Assembly (NCBI RefSeq): GCF_010686755.1
Contig: NZ_JAAGXA010000012.1
Coordinates: 1-46,474 of the forward strand
Source of the DNA: Nocardioides zeae
GTDB lineage: Bacteria; Actinomycetota; Actinomycetes; Propionibacteriales; Nocardioidaceae
Length of the DNA stretch: 46,474 nt
Direction: 5' to 3'
The notes beneath the pieces were generated by a model, which saw only the letters and a program-made list of their open reading frames with translations, searched no databases and was not told the DNA's origin. Every line of letters starts with the position of its first letter. The stretch's first letter is position 1. The translations under genes and the position numbers were made by a program. Below, in pieces: positions 8,048-15,301 of the stretch.

Positions 8048-9088
8048 TCACCCGCCTGCGACACTGTCGCCGAGCCGGTCGAAGAACTCATCGGCCTCGC
8101 GAACGCTCGGCATCCAGCTCGGTACGCCGTAACCCCGCACGCCGAAAGCCCCGTTCAACGCGCTCGCACGTGCGACGTAGTCCATGCTCCTTGCCCCGCT
8201 CGACAGCGGACCCGCCACACGCGACGCCGCGCTCATCTTCCAGACCTGTGCGAGCTGGGCGACGGAGGGCGGCCTGCTGTCCTTTCTCCTAGCCAGGAGA
8301 ACACCCAACCCCCTCGTGGCCGGGCCAAGTCTCGCACCAGTCCAAACCACTTCTAGGGGCCCACCCGTCGCCCGGGCGACGGACGAGAGCGTGTGCGCGA
8401 TGCTGACGCCTGCGGGGTCGGTCGCCAGGGGCACGGCCCAGCAGCGCAGCGAGCCGCGGACGGCTTTTCCGCGCCAATCACCCTCCGCCCTTCCTGGGCG
8501 GCCATCGAGATCTCGCCGCGCGACGTACCCGGTCAGATCCTCGACCAGACCACGGCAACGATCCCGGGCCTCTCGCACGTGTTGCCGTCCGACGCAGAGC
8601 GACAAGGCAACCCCGCCTTCAGTCATTCGCGCCGCGTGGGAGACCACGCTCGCAACATCGGGTGTCCGCGCCGAAGCATGCGACTCTAACGACAGGAACT
8701 CGTCGACGATGGCACCGACAGACCATTGCCCCGGGCGCGGCGTCGCACCTCGTGCCTCGAGCCCGATCGCTGCAAAGCAACTTCTCACGGTGGTCGCGTC
8801 GATGGACTGACAACGGTCGCGCACCGCGTGGATGATCCGACGCAGGGAGGGCACAAGGTCACGCCATTCGAAGCAGTAATGCCCGATGACGGCGTGGGGG
8901 TGCGTCTCACCCCAGTGCACACCAGGCGGCGCGTACGGCGAAGTAAACATCAGGTGCTCCACAAGGTGGGTGAGGCCGTGGACTGGCGGCTCTTCGTCGC
9001 CGTATCCGAAGTTGACAGCGACGCAAACCGACACGAGGTCAGCGTCATACGGGTAAGCTTCAACGCTCAGCAGCAAATTCGCCGCCAC
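8048..9088 (-). CDS. M16-family zinc metallopeptidase, probable leader peptidase
   Basis: A 346-residue protein with the inverted zinc motif HxxEH clearly visible: GLTHLVEHLMF, with H41, E44 and H45. A candidate third ligand is E111 in AAIGLEARG, somewhat closer than in classic M16 enzymes. Start GTG at 9088 (VAANLLLSVEAYPYD). It overlaps the 3' end of the exporter gene by 29 bp. It is cotranscribed with an M16-like partner without HxxEH, the usual make-up of bacterial M16B heterodimers. In this operon it most likely removes the precursor's acidic leader. No signal peptide is visible, so it is cytosolic. Confidence 0.85.
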   Translation of the reverse strand: MAANLLLSVEAYPYDADLVSVCVAVNFGYGDEEPPVHGLTHLVEHLMFTSPYAPPGVHWGETHPHAVIGHYCFEWRDLVPSLRRIIHAVRDRCQSIDATTVRSCFAAIGLEARGATPRPGQWSVGAIVDEFLSLESHASARTPDVASVVSHAARMTEGGVALSLCVGRQHVREARDRCRGLVEDLTGYVARRDLDGRPGRAEGDWRGKAVRGSLRCWAVPLATDPAGVSIAHTLSSVARATGGPLEVVWTGARLGPATRGLGVLLARRKDSRPPSVAQLAQVWKMSAASRVAGPLSSGARSMDYVARASALNGAFGVRGYGVPSWMPSVREADEFFDRLGDSVAGG

Positions 9089-10277
9089 CCCCGTCCGCCC
9101 CAGCGGGAGGCCCCGGCCGACTGATCAGCGCGATACCAGCGGTGGCAAGAGCAACCGTGACAACACCGGCCACCAGAAGAAGGGCCGCCGGGTGGTCTAC
9201 CGCAATGAGACCCGCCGCCCCATAACCGACGACGAAGCAGCTGTTGACGACAGCACCCACTGCGGCGTGTGCCCGCCCGAGCGCACCATCCGGTACCCGG
9301 GTCTGCACCGTTGCCCGGAGCAGGATCGACGTCAGAACACTCCCGACACCAGCCAGTGCGGCGAGGACGACCACGAGGGGGAGCGAGGAGGTCGACCCCC
9401 ACAAGCCGAGCGAAGCGCCGAGCAGAAGCATCCCGGCTGGAACGAACCGGTGCGGCGGATCCATGTCGACCTTGGACGCCACTACGCCCGCCAGGAGGGC
9501 ACCGAGGCCCCACGAAGACACGACGAACCCGACCTCCGCTGGACTCCCCCGGAGCACGTCGAGCACGAAGAAAACCAACACGACGTTGACCATGGACGTG
9601 ACGACGACGGACGCTGCAACTAAGGCCACCACGGCAAGCAGTGTCCTGTCGGCGTAGAGGTGACGGAACCCCGCGAGTGCGCCCTCACGGGCGCTCTGCG
9701 AGGCGCGTGTGGGGCTCTGTCGCGGGAGCAACGCAGCGACGAGGACCAACGACAGCGTGCACGCGCCGGCGTAGAACGCCAGGGCGTGGGCGGTGCTGGA
9801 CACGGAGACGAGAAGGCCCCCCAGCGGTGGCCCTCCAAGTGTGGCACTGCTCCGAGCAAGCTCCAGCGCGGCGTTGGCACGGCTGGCACCGACCCCCGAC
9901 GCGAGGTCAGGGAGCAGCGCATAGACGACAGGAATCGAGACAGCCTGACAGGACGCCACGACGAGGAGTCCGACTAGCAGTAATATCTCGTGCGAGGCGA
10001 AAGCCATGGCCAGAAGCGCAACAACCTGGAGCGAGAGCGCCGTTGACAACGTTCGCGGCGGCGCGAACCGGTCCGCGATTATTCCCGCGAGCGGTGCCAG
10101 GAAGATGAAGGGGAGCAACTGCGCGAGCAGCATCGAGGCGACCAGCGAACCCCTACCCGTGCCGGCGAACTCAAGCAGGAGCGCAACACTGGCCACCTCG
10201 TCGCCAGCAGCAGCGACCAGGAAGGCCACCCACAGCGCCGCCGGCCGCACGCGCGCCCGACGGCCAGAAGAGATCAT
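9060..10277 (-). CDS. MFS transporter, probable peptide exporter
   Basis: A 405-residue major facilitator protein with 10-12 hydrophobic helices. The fold resembles the EntS/MFS_3 drug and siderophore exporter group. The loop after TM2 carries PLAGIIADRFAPPRTL, an MFS motif-A-like G-x3-D-R segment. The start is the ATG at 10277, which overlaps the methyltransferase stop (ATGA). An open frame runs further upstream but is antisense-like coding shadow. As the only transporter in the operon it likely exports the mature product and may give self-protection. Substrate inferred from context only. Confidence 0.88.
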   Translation of the reverse strand: MISSGRRARVRPAALWVAFLVAAAGDEVASVALLLEFAGTGRGSLVASMLLAQLLPFIFLAPLAGIIADRFAPPRTLSTALSLQVVALLAMAFASHEILLLVGLLVVASCQAVSIPVVYALLPDLASGVGASRANAALELARSSATLGGPPLGGLLVSVSSTAHALAFYAGACTLSLVLVAALLPRQSPTRASQSAREGALAGFRHLYADRTLLAVVALVAASVVVTSMVNVVLVFFVLDVLRGSPAEVGFVVSSWGLGALLAGVVASKVDMDPPHRFVPAGMLLLGASLGLWGSTSSLPLVVVLAALAGVGSVLTSILLRATVQTRVPDGALGRAHAAVGAVVNSCFVVGYGAAGLIAVDHPAALLLVAGVVTVALATAGIALISRPGPPAGADGGGGEFAAER

Positions 10278-11050
10278 GCCGCGCCCACCATCACGTAGTC
10301 GCCAGCGCCGCCAATCATCCGGATCTCGCCGAACCCGGCACGCCGCAGGGAGGCTGCCAGGTCCTCCGGCTGCCATACTCGGCGCAGCTGAGTCTCTATC
10401 TCTCCCTTCCGCCACTCCGCATCGGCGATCGGTGCCAGCGAGTCGGCGCGGCGACGGACCTGCACGTGCTGACCGCACCGACACCTCGCTCGAGCCTCGA
10501 ACACCCTCACCTGAAACCCTCGTCTGGGTCCGGAGTCGAGAGTGAGAGTGTGCCGGAGCGACATCGACATGCTCCCGTGATCCTCGCATCGACCAGAAGC
10601 ACTCAGCGCCACCACTCCCCCGGGTTCCAGGTGCGAGCGGAAGCTGCGCAATGCCTCGCTCGCCGCATCGTCATCGGCGATCAGGCTGAAGCTGTTCAGA
10701 GGGCAGTACATCGACGCGTAGCTCCGCAGGCCGGGGGACAACGGTGCGAATTCTCCGAGGTGAACCGGGGCATCCAGACCACGCTCCACCAGCCCCGCTC
10801 GACACGCATCGACCATCTCGCTCGAGAGATCGATGCCCTCGACCTTGATCCCGTCTTGCACCAGTTCGATGAGGAGACGGCCATAACCGCAACCCAGCTC
10901 CAAGGCCGGCATCGCGGCCACATCGGCGTACGCGCTGAGGACGACCCGGCGGAAGATTCGATCCTCACCGAACTGTCGGCCAGAGGTCTGCTGAACGAAG
11001 ACATCGCCCAGCAGGCCGCTGTAGAAAGAGTTCACGGACGCTGTGCTCAA
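10274..11050 (-). CDS. Class I SAM-dependent methyltransferase
   Basis: A 258-residue methyltransferase. Motif I is ALELGCGYGRLL (residues 49-60), and the acidic end of strand 2 is VEGIDLSSEMV. The later region PLNSFSLIADDDAASEAL matches the motif II/III area of the Methyltransf_25 type. Codon overlap (4 bp) with genes on both sides shows tight coupling. It probably methylates the modified peptide. The target atom (N, O or C) cannot be read from the sequence. Confidence 0.88.
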   Translation of the reverse strand: MSTASVNSFYSGLLGDVFVQQTSGRQFGEDRIFRRVVLSAYADVAAMPALELGCGYGRLLIELVQDGIKVEGIDLSSEMVDACRAGLVERGLDAPVHLGEFAPLSPGLRSYASMYCPLNSFSLIADDDAASEALRSFRSHLEPGGVVALSASGRCEDHGSMSMSLRHTLTLDSGPRRGFQVRVFEARARCRCGQHVQVRRRADSLAPIADAEWRKGEIETQLRRVWQPEDLAASLRRAGFGEIRMIGGAGDYVMVGAA

Positions 11051-12063
11051 TAGAGCACTCCTTTGGTGGACGGCTGTGTTGAGGAGTACGTGTGCGCACT
11101 CTCGATGTGGGCCGCGTAGGCACTCACGGTTCCTTCGACCACCCCAAACAGTTCATCAGCCTCGTCACGGCTGACCGTTCCTGACTCCGCGATGACGGAA
11201 ACCGGCAGGTTCGCGTGATCCGCCTCCGTGTCGTCGACCTCGTGATCTCGGAAGCCCTGGAGCACCTCCCCCGGCACCCCGTGCACGTGGTGCAAGCAAT
11301 CGAGCAAGTCGCGACCACCCTGGAGGTCAAGTCCCGGGGGGAACTGGCTGACCTCTGGTAGCACGAGACTCGCGGCGAACTGATTGACGCCACGACGCGC
11401 GTGATACGCGAAGAGCTTCGAGTAGTTCTGAGTCTCAGCAGTACCGCGCTCCGCACGGATGACCTCGACCGGCACGGGCCCCTTGGCCAACCCACCGAGT
11501 AGCATCTCCCCGTGGTCCGCCTCGACCCGGTAGAAGTCGGACAGGAGCGCGTGCTGCCGCTCAGTCATCTGGTGATCAAGAACCGCAGAACCCGTCCACG
11601 ACGCCGACCGGACGACATGGAACGTCTCGATCAACAAGCCGATGGCCAACTCGGGATCTGGCGGTCCGGTGACCAGCCTTTTCAGAACCATCGACTTCCT
11701 CACGACGTCGGCGATGAGCCGACGGTATGACGCCACCAGGCGCCAGCCGATGTACTCCGCGTCGAACTGATCCACCTGAGCGTTTCGCGATTCCACCAGC
11801 AGGCCGTTCTCCAGGAGGTAGCGCCCAGCCGCGATCGCGCCACCCGGGAACAGGCGGTCAACCGCAGCCCAGAACGAGTCTGCGTCGCGGGTTCCACCGA
11901 AGAGCGTGTCCAAGTGGTCCTGCGTTAGCTGCGCCCGAACTTGCACGGTGTGAGAGAAGATCCTGTTGCGCAGCTTGAGGAACGACTTCCCCTCAAGGGT
12001 CGACACACTGTCGTCCGTCGTCAGATGCGGTGACAGCAGCCGAAACGCCGCATCCGTCGTCAT
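11047..12063 (-). CDS. Haem-oxygenase-fold metalloenzyme-like protein (HDO candidate)
   Basis: A 338-residue, mostly helical protein. Residues ~130-290 resemble the TenA/PqqC/haem-oxygenase-like fold of iron-containing redox enzymes. Candidate metal ligands are E146-x2-H149 (LIETFHVV), E181-x2-H184 (VEADHGEM) and a late acidic/His helix, H274 to H283 (FRDHEVDDTEADH). The late spacing is not the canonical H-x3-D-x2-H, so the diiron site is plausible but not certain. Known family members oxidise amino-acid-derived substrates (UndA, SznF). It overlaps both neighbours by 4 bp. I infer an oxidative step on the peptide. Confidence 0.6.
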   Translation of the reverse strand: MTTDAAFRLLSPHLTTDDSVSTLEGKSFLKLRNRIFSHTVQVRAQLTQDHLDTLFGGTRDADSFWAAVDRLFPGGAIAAGRYLLENGLLVESRNAQVDQFDAEYIGWRLVASYRRLIADVVRKSMVLKRLVTGPPDPELAIGLLIETFHVVRSASWTGSAVLDHQMTERQHALLSDFYRVEADHGEMLLGGLAKGPVPVEVIRAERGTAETQNYSKLFAYHARRGVNQFAASLVLPEVSQFPPGLDLQGGRDLLDCLHHVHGVPGEVLQGFRDHEVDDTEADHANLPVSVIAESGTVSRDEADELFGVVEGTVSAYAAHIESAHTYSSTQPSTKGVLY

Positions 12064-12998
12064 ACTTTCACCCCGATCCTTCCCTGGTTCGAAATTCGTG
12101 AGAAGAAGGGTCGAGGTGTCGGCCCCGAGAAGTACTCGTCCACCGCAGCGGTCGGACCGCTTAGTTTCCCGTAGTCATCGATGATCAGGATCCCCCCGGG
12201 CCTGAGTCGGGGATAGAGGACCGTGAGCTCCGCCATCGTCGACTCGTAGAAGTCGGTATCGAGCCGTAGGACGGCGATCTCATGGGGTGACTTCGAGGTC
12301 AGCTCGTCCTCGACGAAACCTTGGACGGTGTACAGGTTTTCCTCCAACGCACCGCAGGCGAGCATCTTGTTCCGCACATCGACGACACCCGCGCCCCTCA
12401 TGAAGCAATCGGACACCTCAGCCGGCCGGTAGGAGGCGCCAGGCGCCAGCGTCAAACCGTCTTTGTCGTGTCGCGTCGGCTTCCATGACCACTCGTACGT
12501 GTCGTAGAGCCAGAACTCACGAGAGTGGGCTTCACGTCCCGCGGCAAGCGCCATGAGCATGGAGCTACCGCCGCGCCACACGCCGCACTCGGCGAACGCA
12601 CCGGGAATCCCCGCCCGGACCACGTGCTGCACAGCCGACCAGGTGGCGAACATCGCCGGTGGCGAGGACAGCGTGTCGCCCCGAACCGTGCGGGCGGCCG
12701 CAGTGAAATCCGCGTCAGCGTCCAGGTCCGGATAGATACCAACCACCTCAGGCAACTCAGCATGGATGTCCCGGAGTGGTTCGACGTCGCCGATCACGCC
12801 GAACTCCCGAAGCTTGTCGAGAGCTGCATCAGACGAACGGTCGCGCTCAACCGCGCCCGTCCTGCCGCTTGCAACATCGCCGATCAACCCGACGACGCTG
12901 TGACCGATTCTCAAGGAACAACGAGGCTGGTCGACGTGACCGACGCGATATCCGTCAGACGTGCGAAGCAGATAGGTCCCGACAGCGAGATCCATCAT
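12060..12998 (-). CDS. TylF-family methyltransferase with PqqD-like N-terminal region
   Basis: A 312-residue protein. Residues ~110-310 are a TylF/NovP-type SAM O-methyltransferase: GAFAECGVWRGGSSM forms the SAM site, and the metal site is seen in VLRLDTDFYEST (D247, D249) and GGILIIDDYG (D274, D275). TylF proteins are best known from macrolide and aminocoumarin sugars, but no glycosyl genes are here. Residues 1-72 (GTYLLRTSDGYRVG ... ALDKLREFGVIGDV) look like a PqqD-type RiPP recognition element: small strands followed by helices and an LxxxGVI end. If so, the enzyme binds the leader itself. It starts ATGATG after a GGAGAG site. Confidence 0.82.
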   Translation of the reverse strand: MMDLAVGTYLLRTSDGYRVGHVDQPRCSLRIGHSVVGLIGDVASGRTGAVERDRSSDAALDKLREFGVIGDVEPLRDIHAELPEVVGIYPDLDADADFTAAARTVRGDTLSSPPAMFATWSAVQHVVRAGIPGAFAECGVWRGGSSMLMALAAGREAHSREFWLYDTYEWSWKPTRHDKDGLTLAPGASYRPAEVSDCFMRGAGVVDVRNKMLACGALEENLYTVQGFVEDELTSKSPHEIAVLRLDTDFYESTMAELTVLYPRLRPGGILIIDDYGKLSGPTAAVDEYFSGPTPRPFFSRISNQGRIGVKV

Positions 12999-13004
12999 TC
13001 TCTC

Positions 13005-14219
13005 CTACACTCGCTCGATGGCGCCGAATTGATACAGGATGGTGGAGATCGCCCTGACCTCTGCGGCTGAATCACACGCGAGACCGAGATCGCGGGGAAC
13101 GTCTTCGATAAGTTGCGGACTACGCAAGCGGTCGACGTAGTCCGCGATCGCCGCCGCGTCCAGGTAGCCGTCGACCCGGGCCACGTGACCATTGGCCACC
13201 AGAAAGCGGTGACCATCGCGGGCCGTGGTGACGAGGCAACGACTCGGTTCTGTTGCCTGAACTACGTCGGATCCACGGACGCGCCCAGGAATTACGGGCG
13301 GGACGACGGAGAAGTTGGACGCGGTCGTGCGTGCAATGCTGCGCAACTCCAGCTTCTGCCGTACCGCATCCGCTGGACCTGGACTAATCAGAAGCTCCAA
13401 CGCTTGCTCTGACGCGATCCTTTGCGCGGTCTCGTCCTGCGCATACCGAGAGGTACCAAACCTACTCTCACCGATTCGCTGCATCTCGCGAATGATGCTG
13501 CGCCAGACGTCAGTGGAGTCGTAGAAGGCGAGGTGCAAAGTTAAGGTATTCGACCAGTCAGATTCAGCGCAGTGCCAGTAGGAGGACGGCCAGAAAAAGA
13601 CCGAGCCGGGGCCACCCTCCAGGACATGCTCAGCCGGCGGGGCGCTGGCAAGCGTAGGCTCGTCGAGATTGACCTGCGCAAACGAGGCGGCCTCGTCTGG
13701 GCGGAACGTCTCCCGTGACCAGAGGTGGAAGCGTTTGAAGCCCGTGACGACGTAGGTGACCACGTCCGCTGTGTCCCGGTGAATACGGGTCGGCGCCTCT
13801 CCGTATGCGCTGGCGATGGCGTGGCAGTCCGTTCCGCCCACGGCGCCGTGACCCACCAGGGATGTAAGCGACTCAGCCGTCGCGCGAAGACTCCGCCAGG
13901 CCGACCAGTCGAACTGCTGCAGCGAGTTGACAGTTAGCGCGAAGCTGCCTCGGCCACCGGGGTTGATCCGCGCCGCGTAGTCCGCGACATTCCGATCACT
14001 ACGAGCGGGGAGCGAGGACTGCAGGAAGGAGCCGTTCAGAACCTGGTCGTCCCGGAACATCCGCACATCATTAGGGTCGCGAAGTCCCCGTCTCCGCTCT
14101 GAGGCCCGAATCAGTAGCTCGAACACCTGTGACTCGTCGAGAGGACACTCTGCTTCCCACCGTAGGGGAGCCGCCCGCGCGCCTGCGGAACCGGAGCGTC
14201 GTGTTTGTGGCGTCGTCAA
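13005..14219 (-). CDS. JmjC/cupin-type Fe(II) oxygenase-like protein
   Basis: A 404-residue JmjC-like cupin protein. Iron ligands are predicted as H147 and D149 (TRIHRDTADV) and H216 (PSSYWHCAES). The preceding NSLQQFD matches NSVQSFD in the paralogue at 5345-6400. A ~100-residue C-terminal domain follows (VVPPVIPGRV onward), probably winged-helix-like as in cupin_4 proteins. I chose the TTG at 14219: it overlaps the previous stop (TTGA) and has GGAGGAG five bases upstream. Longer upstream in-frame codons lie inside the neighbouring gene. It likely hydroxylates the precursor peptide. Residue specificity unknown. Confidence 0.82.
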   Translation of the reverse strand: MTTPQTRRSGSAGARAAPLRWEAECPLDESQVFELLIRASERRRGLRDPNDVRMFRDDQVLNGSFLQSSLPARSDRNVADYAARINPGGRGSFALTVNSLQQFDWSAWRSLRATAESLTSLVGHGAVGGTDCHAIASAYGEAPTRIHRDTADVVTYVVTGFKRFHLWSRETFRPDEAASFAQVNLDEPTLASAPPAEHVLEGGPGSVFFWPSSYWHCAESDWSNTLTLHLAFYDSTDVWRSIIREMQRIGESRFGTSRYAQDETAQRIASEQALELLISPGPADAVRQKLELRSIARTTASNFSVVPPVIPGRVRGSDVVQATEPSRCLVTTARDGHRFLVANGHVARVDGYLDAAAIADYVDRLRSPQLIEDVPRDLGLACDSAAEVRAISTILYQFGAIERV

Positions 14220-15283
14220 ATGGACTCCTCCACTGCCCGCAGGTATGGCGCAGCGGCAGCATTCTTCGCCACGAGCGTCGCGGCGTGGTCCGCCATGAGC
14301 CGGTACGGATCGTCGTACCCCTCGGCGCGACAAAGCGAAACGAAGTCCTCGCCGGTGGCACCGCTCCAGAGCACAGCTGCGAGAAATTGAGCATGTATGT
14401 TCGGCACGTACATCCCGGAGAAGACGTCGCGCCGCCTGAACTCGTCCACGACGTCCCGAACCGACTCGATCAATCCATCAGCACGGAGCTCGGACATCCG
14501 ACGCAGAAGCATCTCCATGTCGGCCTCCGGGATGTCTGCGAGGTCGCGCAGTGCGTGAACGAGAAACGTCGCTGGGGCCTCACGGGCTGCTAAATCCAGT
14601 GCATCACGAAACAGCTTCTTGTTTGCACGCAACAGCAACTGCAGTCCCGAGAGCCAGCGCGAGACGGTCGACTCGCTCTGAAAGGCAGCCGGTACGTAAC
14701 GGAGGCCCGGGACCATGAAGTCGTAAGGGCGGTGCTCGGCATCGGAGGGGTGAGTCCTGCAACGCACCGAGACGGTCACCGCCGGCTTCTCAATCCAGTA
14801 CAGCTCGTGGGTCAAATTCGGTGATATCTCATGGACGTCCGGCACGCGCATAATCTCACGGAGCTTCTGGGTCAACGTCCCTGTGCTGGTCACGTCGTCC
14901 CAGGCCCGCTCGAGGTCGTACTCGTATGCGACGTGAAGACGTCGGCCACGCATCGCTGCGAACGCGCCACACGACACGTGGCTGTGGATCGAGCACGCGT
15001 TCTGTAGCCAGTAGATGACGTCGACCCGGAAGTTCTCACTCTCGACCAGAGTGAGTCCCGGGTGACCGAAGTTGTTGTCCCAAGGCTGCGACGGCATGCC
15101 TGCCGGGTTGCTGACGATCTCGTGCAGCAGCCTCGCAGGATCCACATTGAGAAGCTCCCGGGACTCTCTCAGCTCGGCAGCAGCGAGGGGTCCGATGTGT
15201 CCGCCCTCTCTGGCCTCGGGCTGGGACCGGTCAATCCGTTCTTCAAGTCTTGCAGCGAACTCCTGGAATTGATCGATGAGCAT
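14216..15283 (-). CDS. Cysteine-dioxygenase-type cupin protein
   Basis: A 355-residue protein. Residues ~80-180 look like a cysteine-dioxygenase-type cupin: VDVIYWLQNACSIHSHVSCG contains H100-x-H102, then GAFAAMRGRRLHV, and the distal ligand is probably H159 in SPNLTHELYW, followed by AVTVSVRC. The spacing from H102 to H159 is close to that of cysteine dioxygenase (family knowledge). The rest is helical and unassigned. The free Cys104 is notable. It lies 18 bp after ycaO. The precursor has no cysteine, so the substrate cannot be a core cysteine; another oxidative reaction is inferred. Confidence 0.65.
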   Translation of the reverse strand: MLIDQFQEFAARLEERIDRSQPEAREGGHIGPLAAAELRESRELLNVDPARLLHEIVSNPAGMPSQPWDNNFGHPGLTLVESENFRVDVIYWLQNACSIHSHVSCGAFAAMRGRRLHVAYEYDLERAWDDVTSTGTLTQKLREIMRVPDVHEISPNLTHELYWIEKPAVTVSVRCRTHPSDAEHRPYDFMVPGLRYVPAAFQSESTVSRWLSGLQLLLRANKKLFRDALDLAAREAPATFLVHALRDLADIPEADMEMLLRRMSELRADGLIESVRDVVDEFRRRDVFSGMYVPNIHAQFLAAVLWSGATGEDFVSLCRAEGYDDPYRLMADHAATLVAKNAAAAPYLRAVEESI

Positions 15284-15301
15284 GCCTGTCCTCTCGAGCT
15301 G

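Noticed and set aside
12060..12998. Macrolide or aminocoumarin biosynthesis, suggested by the TylF family
   Set aside because: No polyketide synthase, glycosyltransferase or sugar genes are present. YcaO, M16 and the small acidic peptide gene indicate a RiPP.
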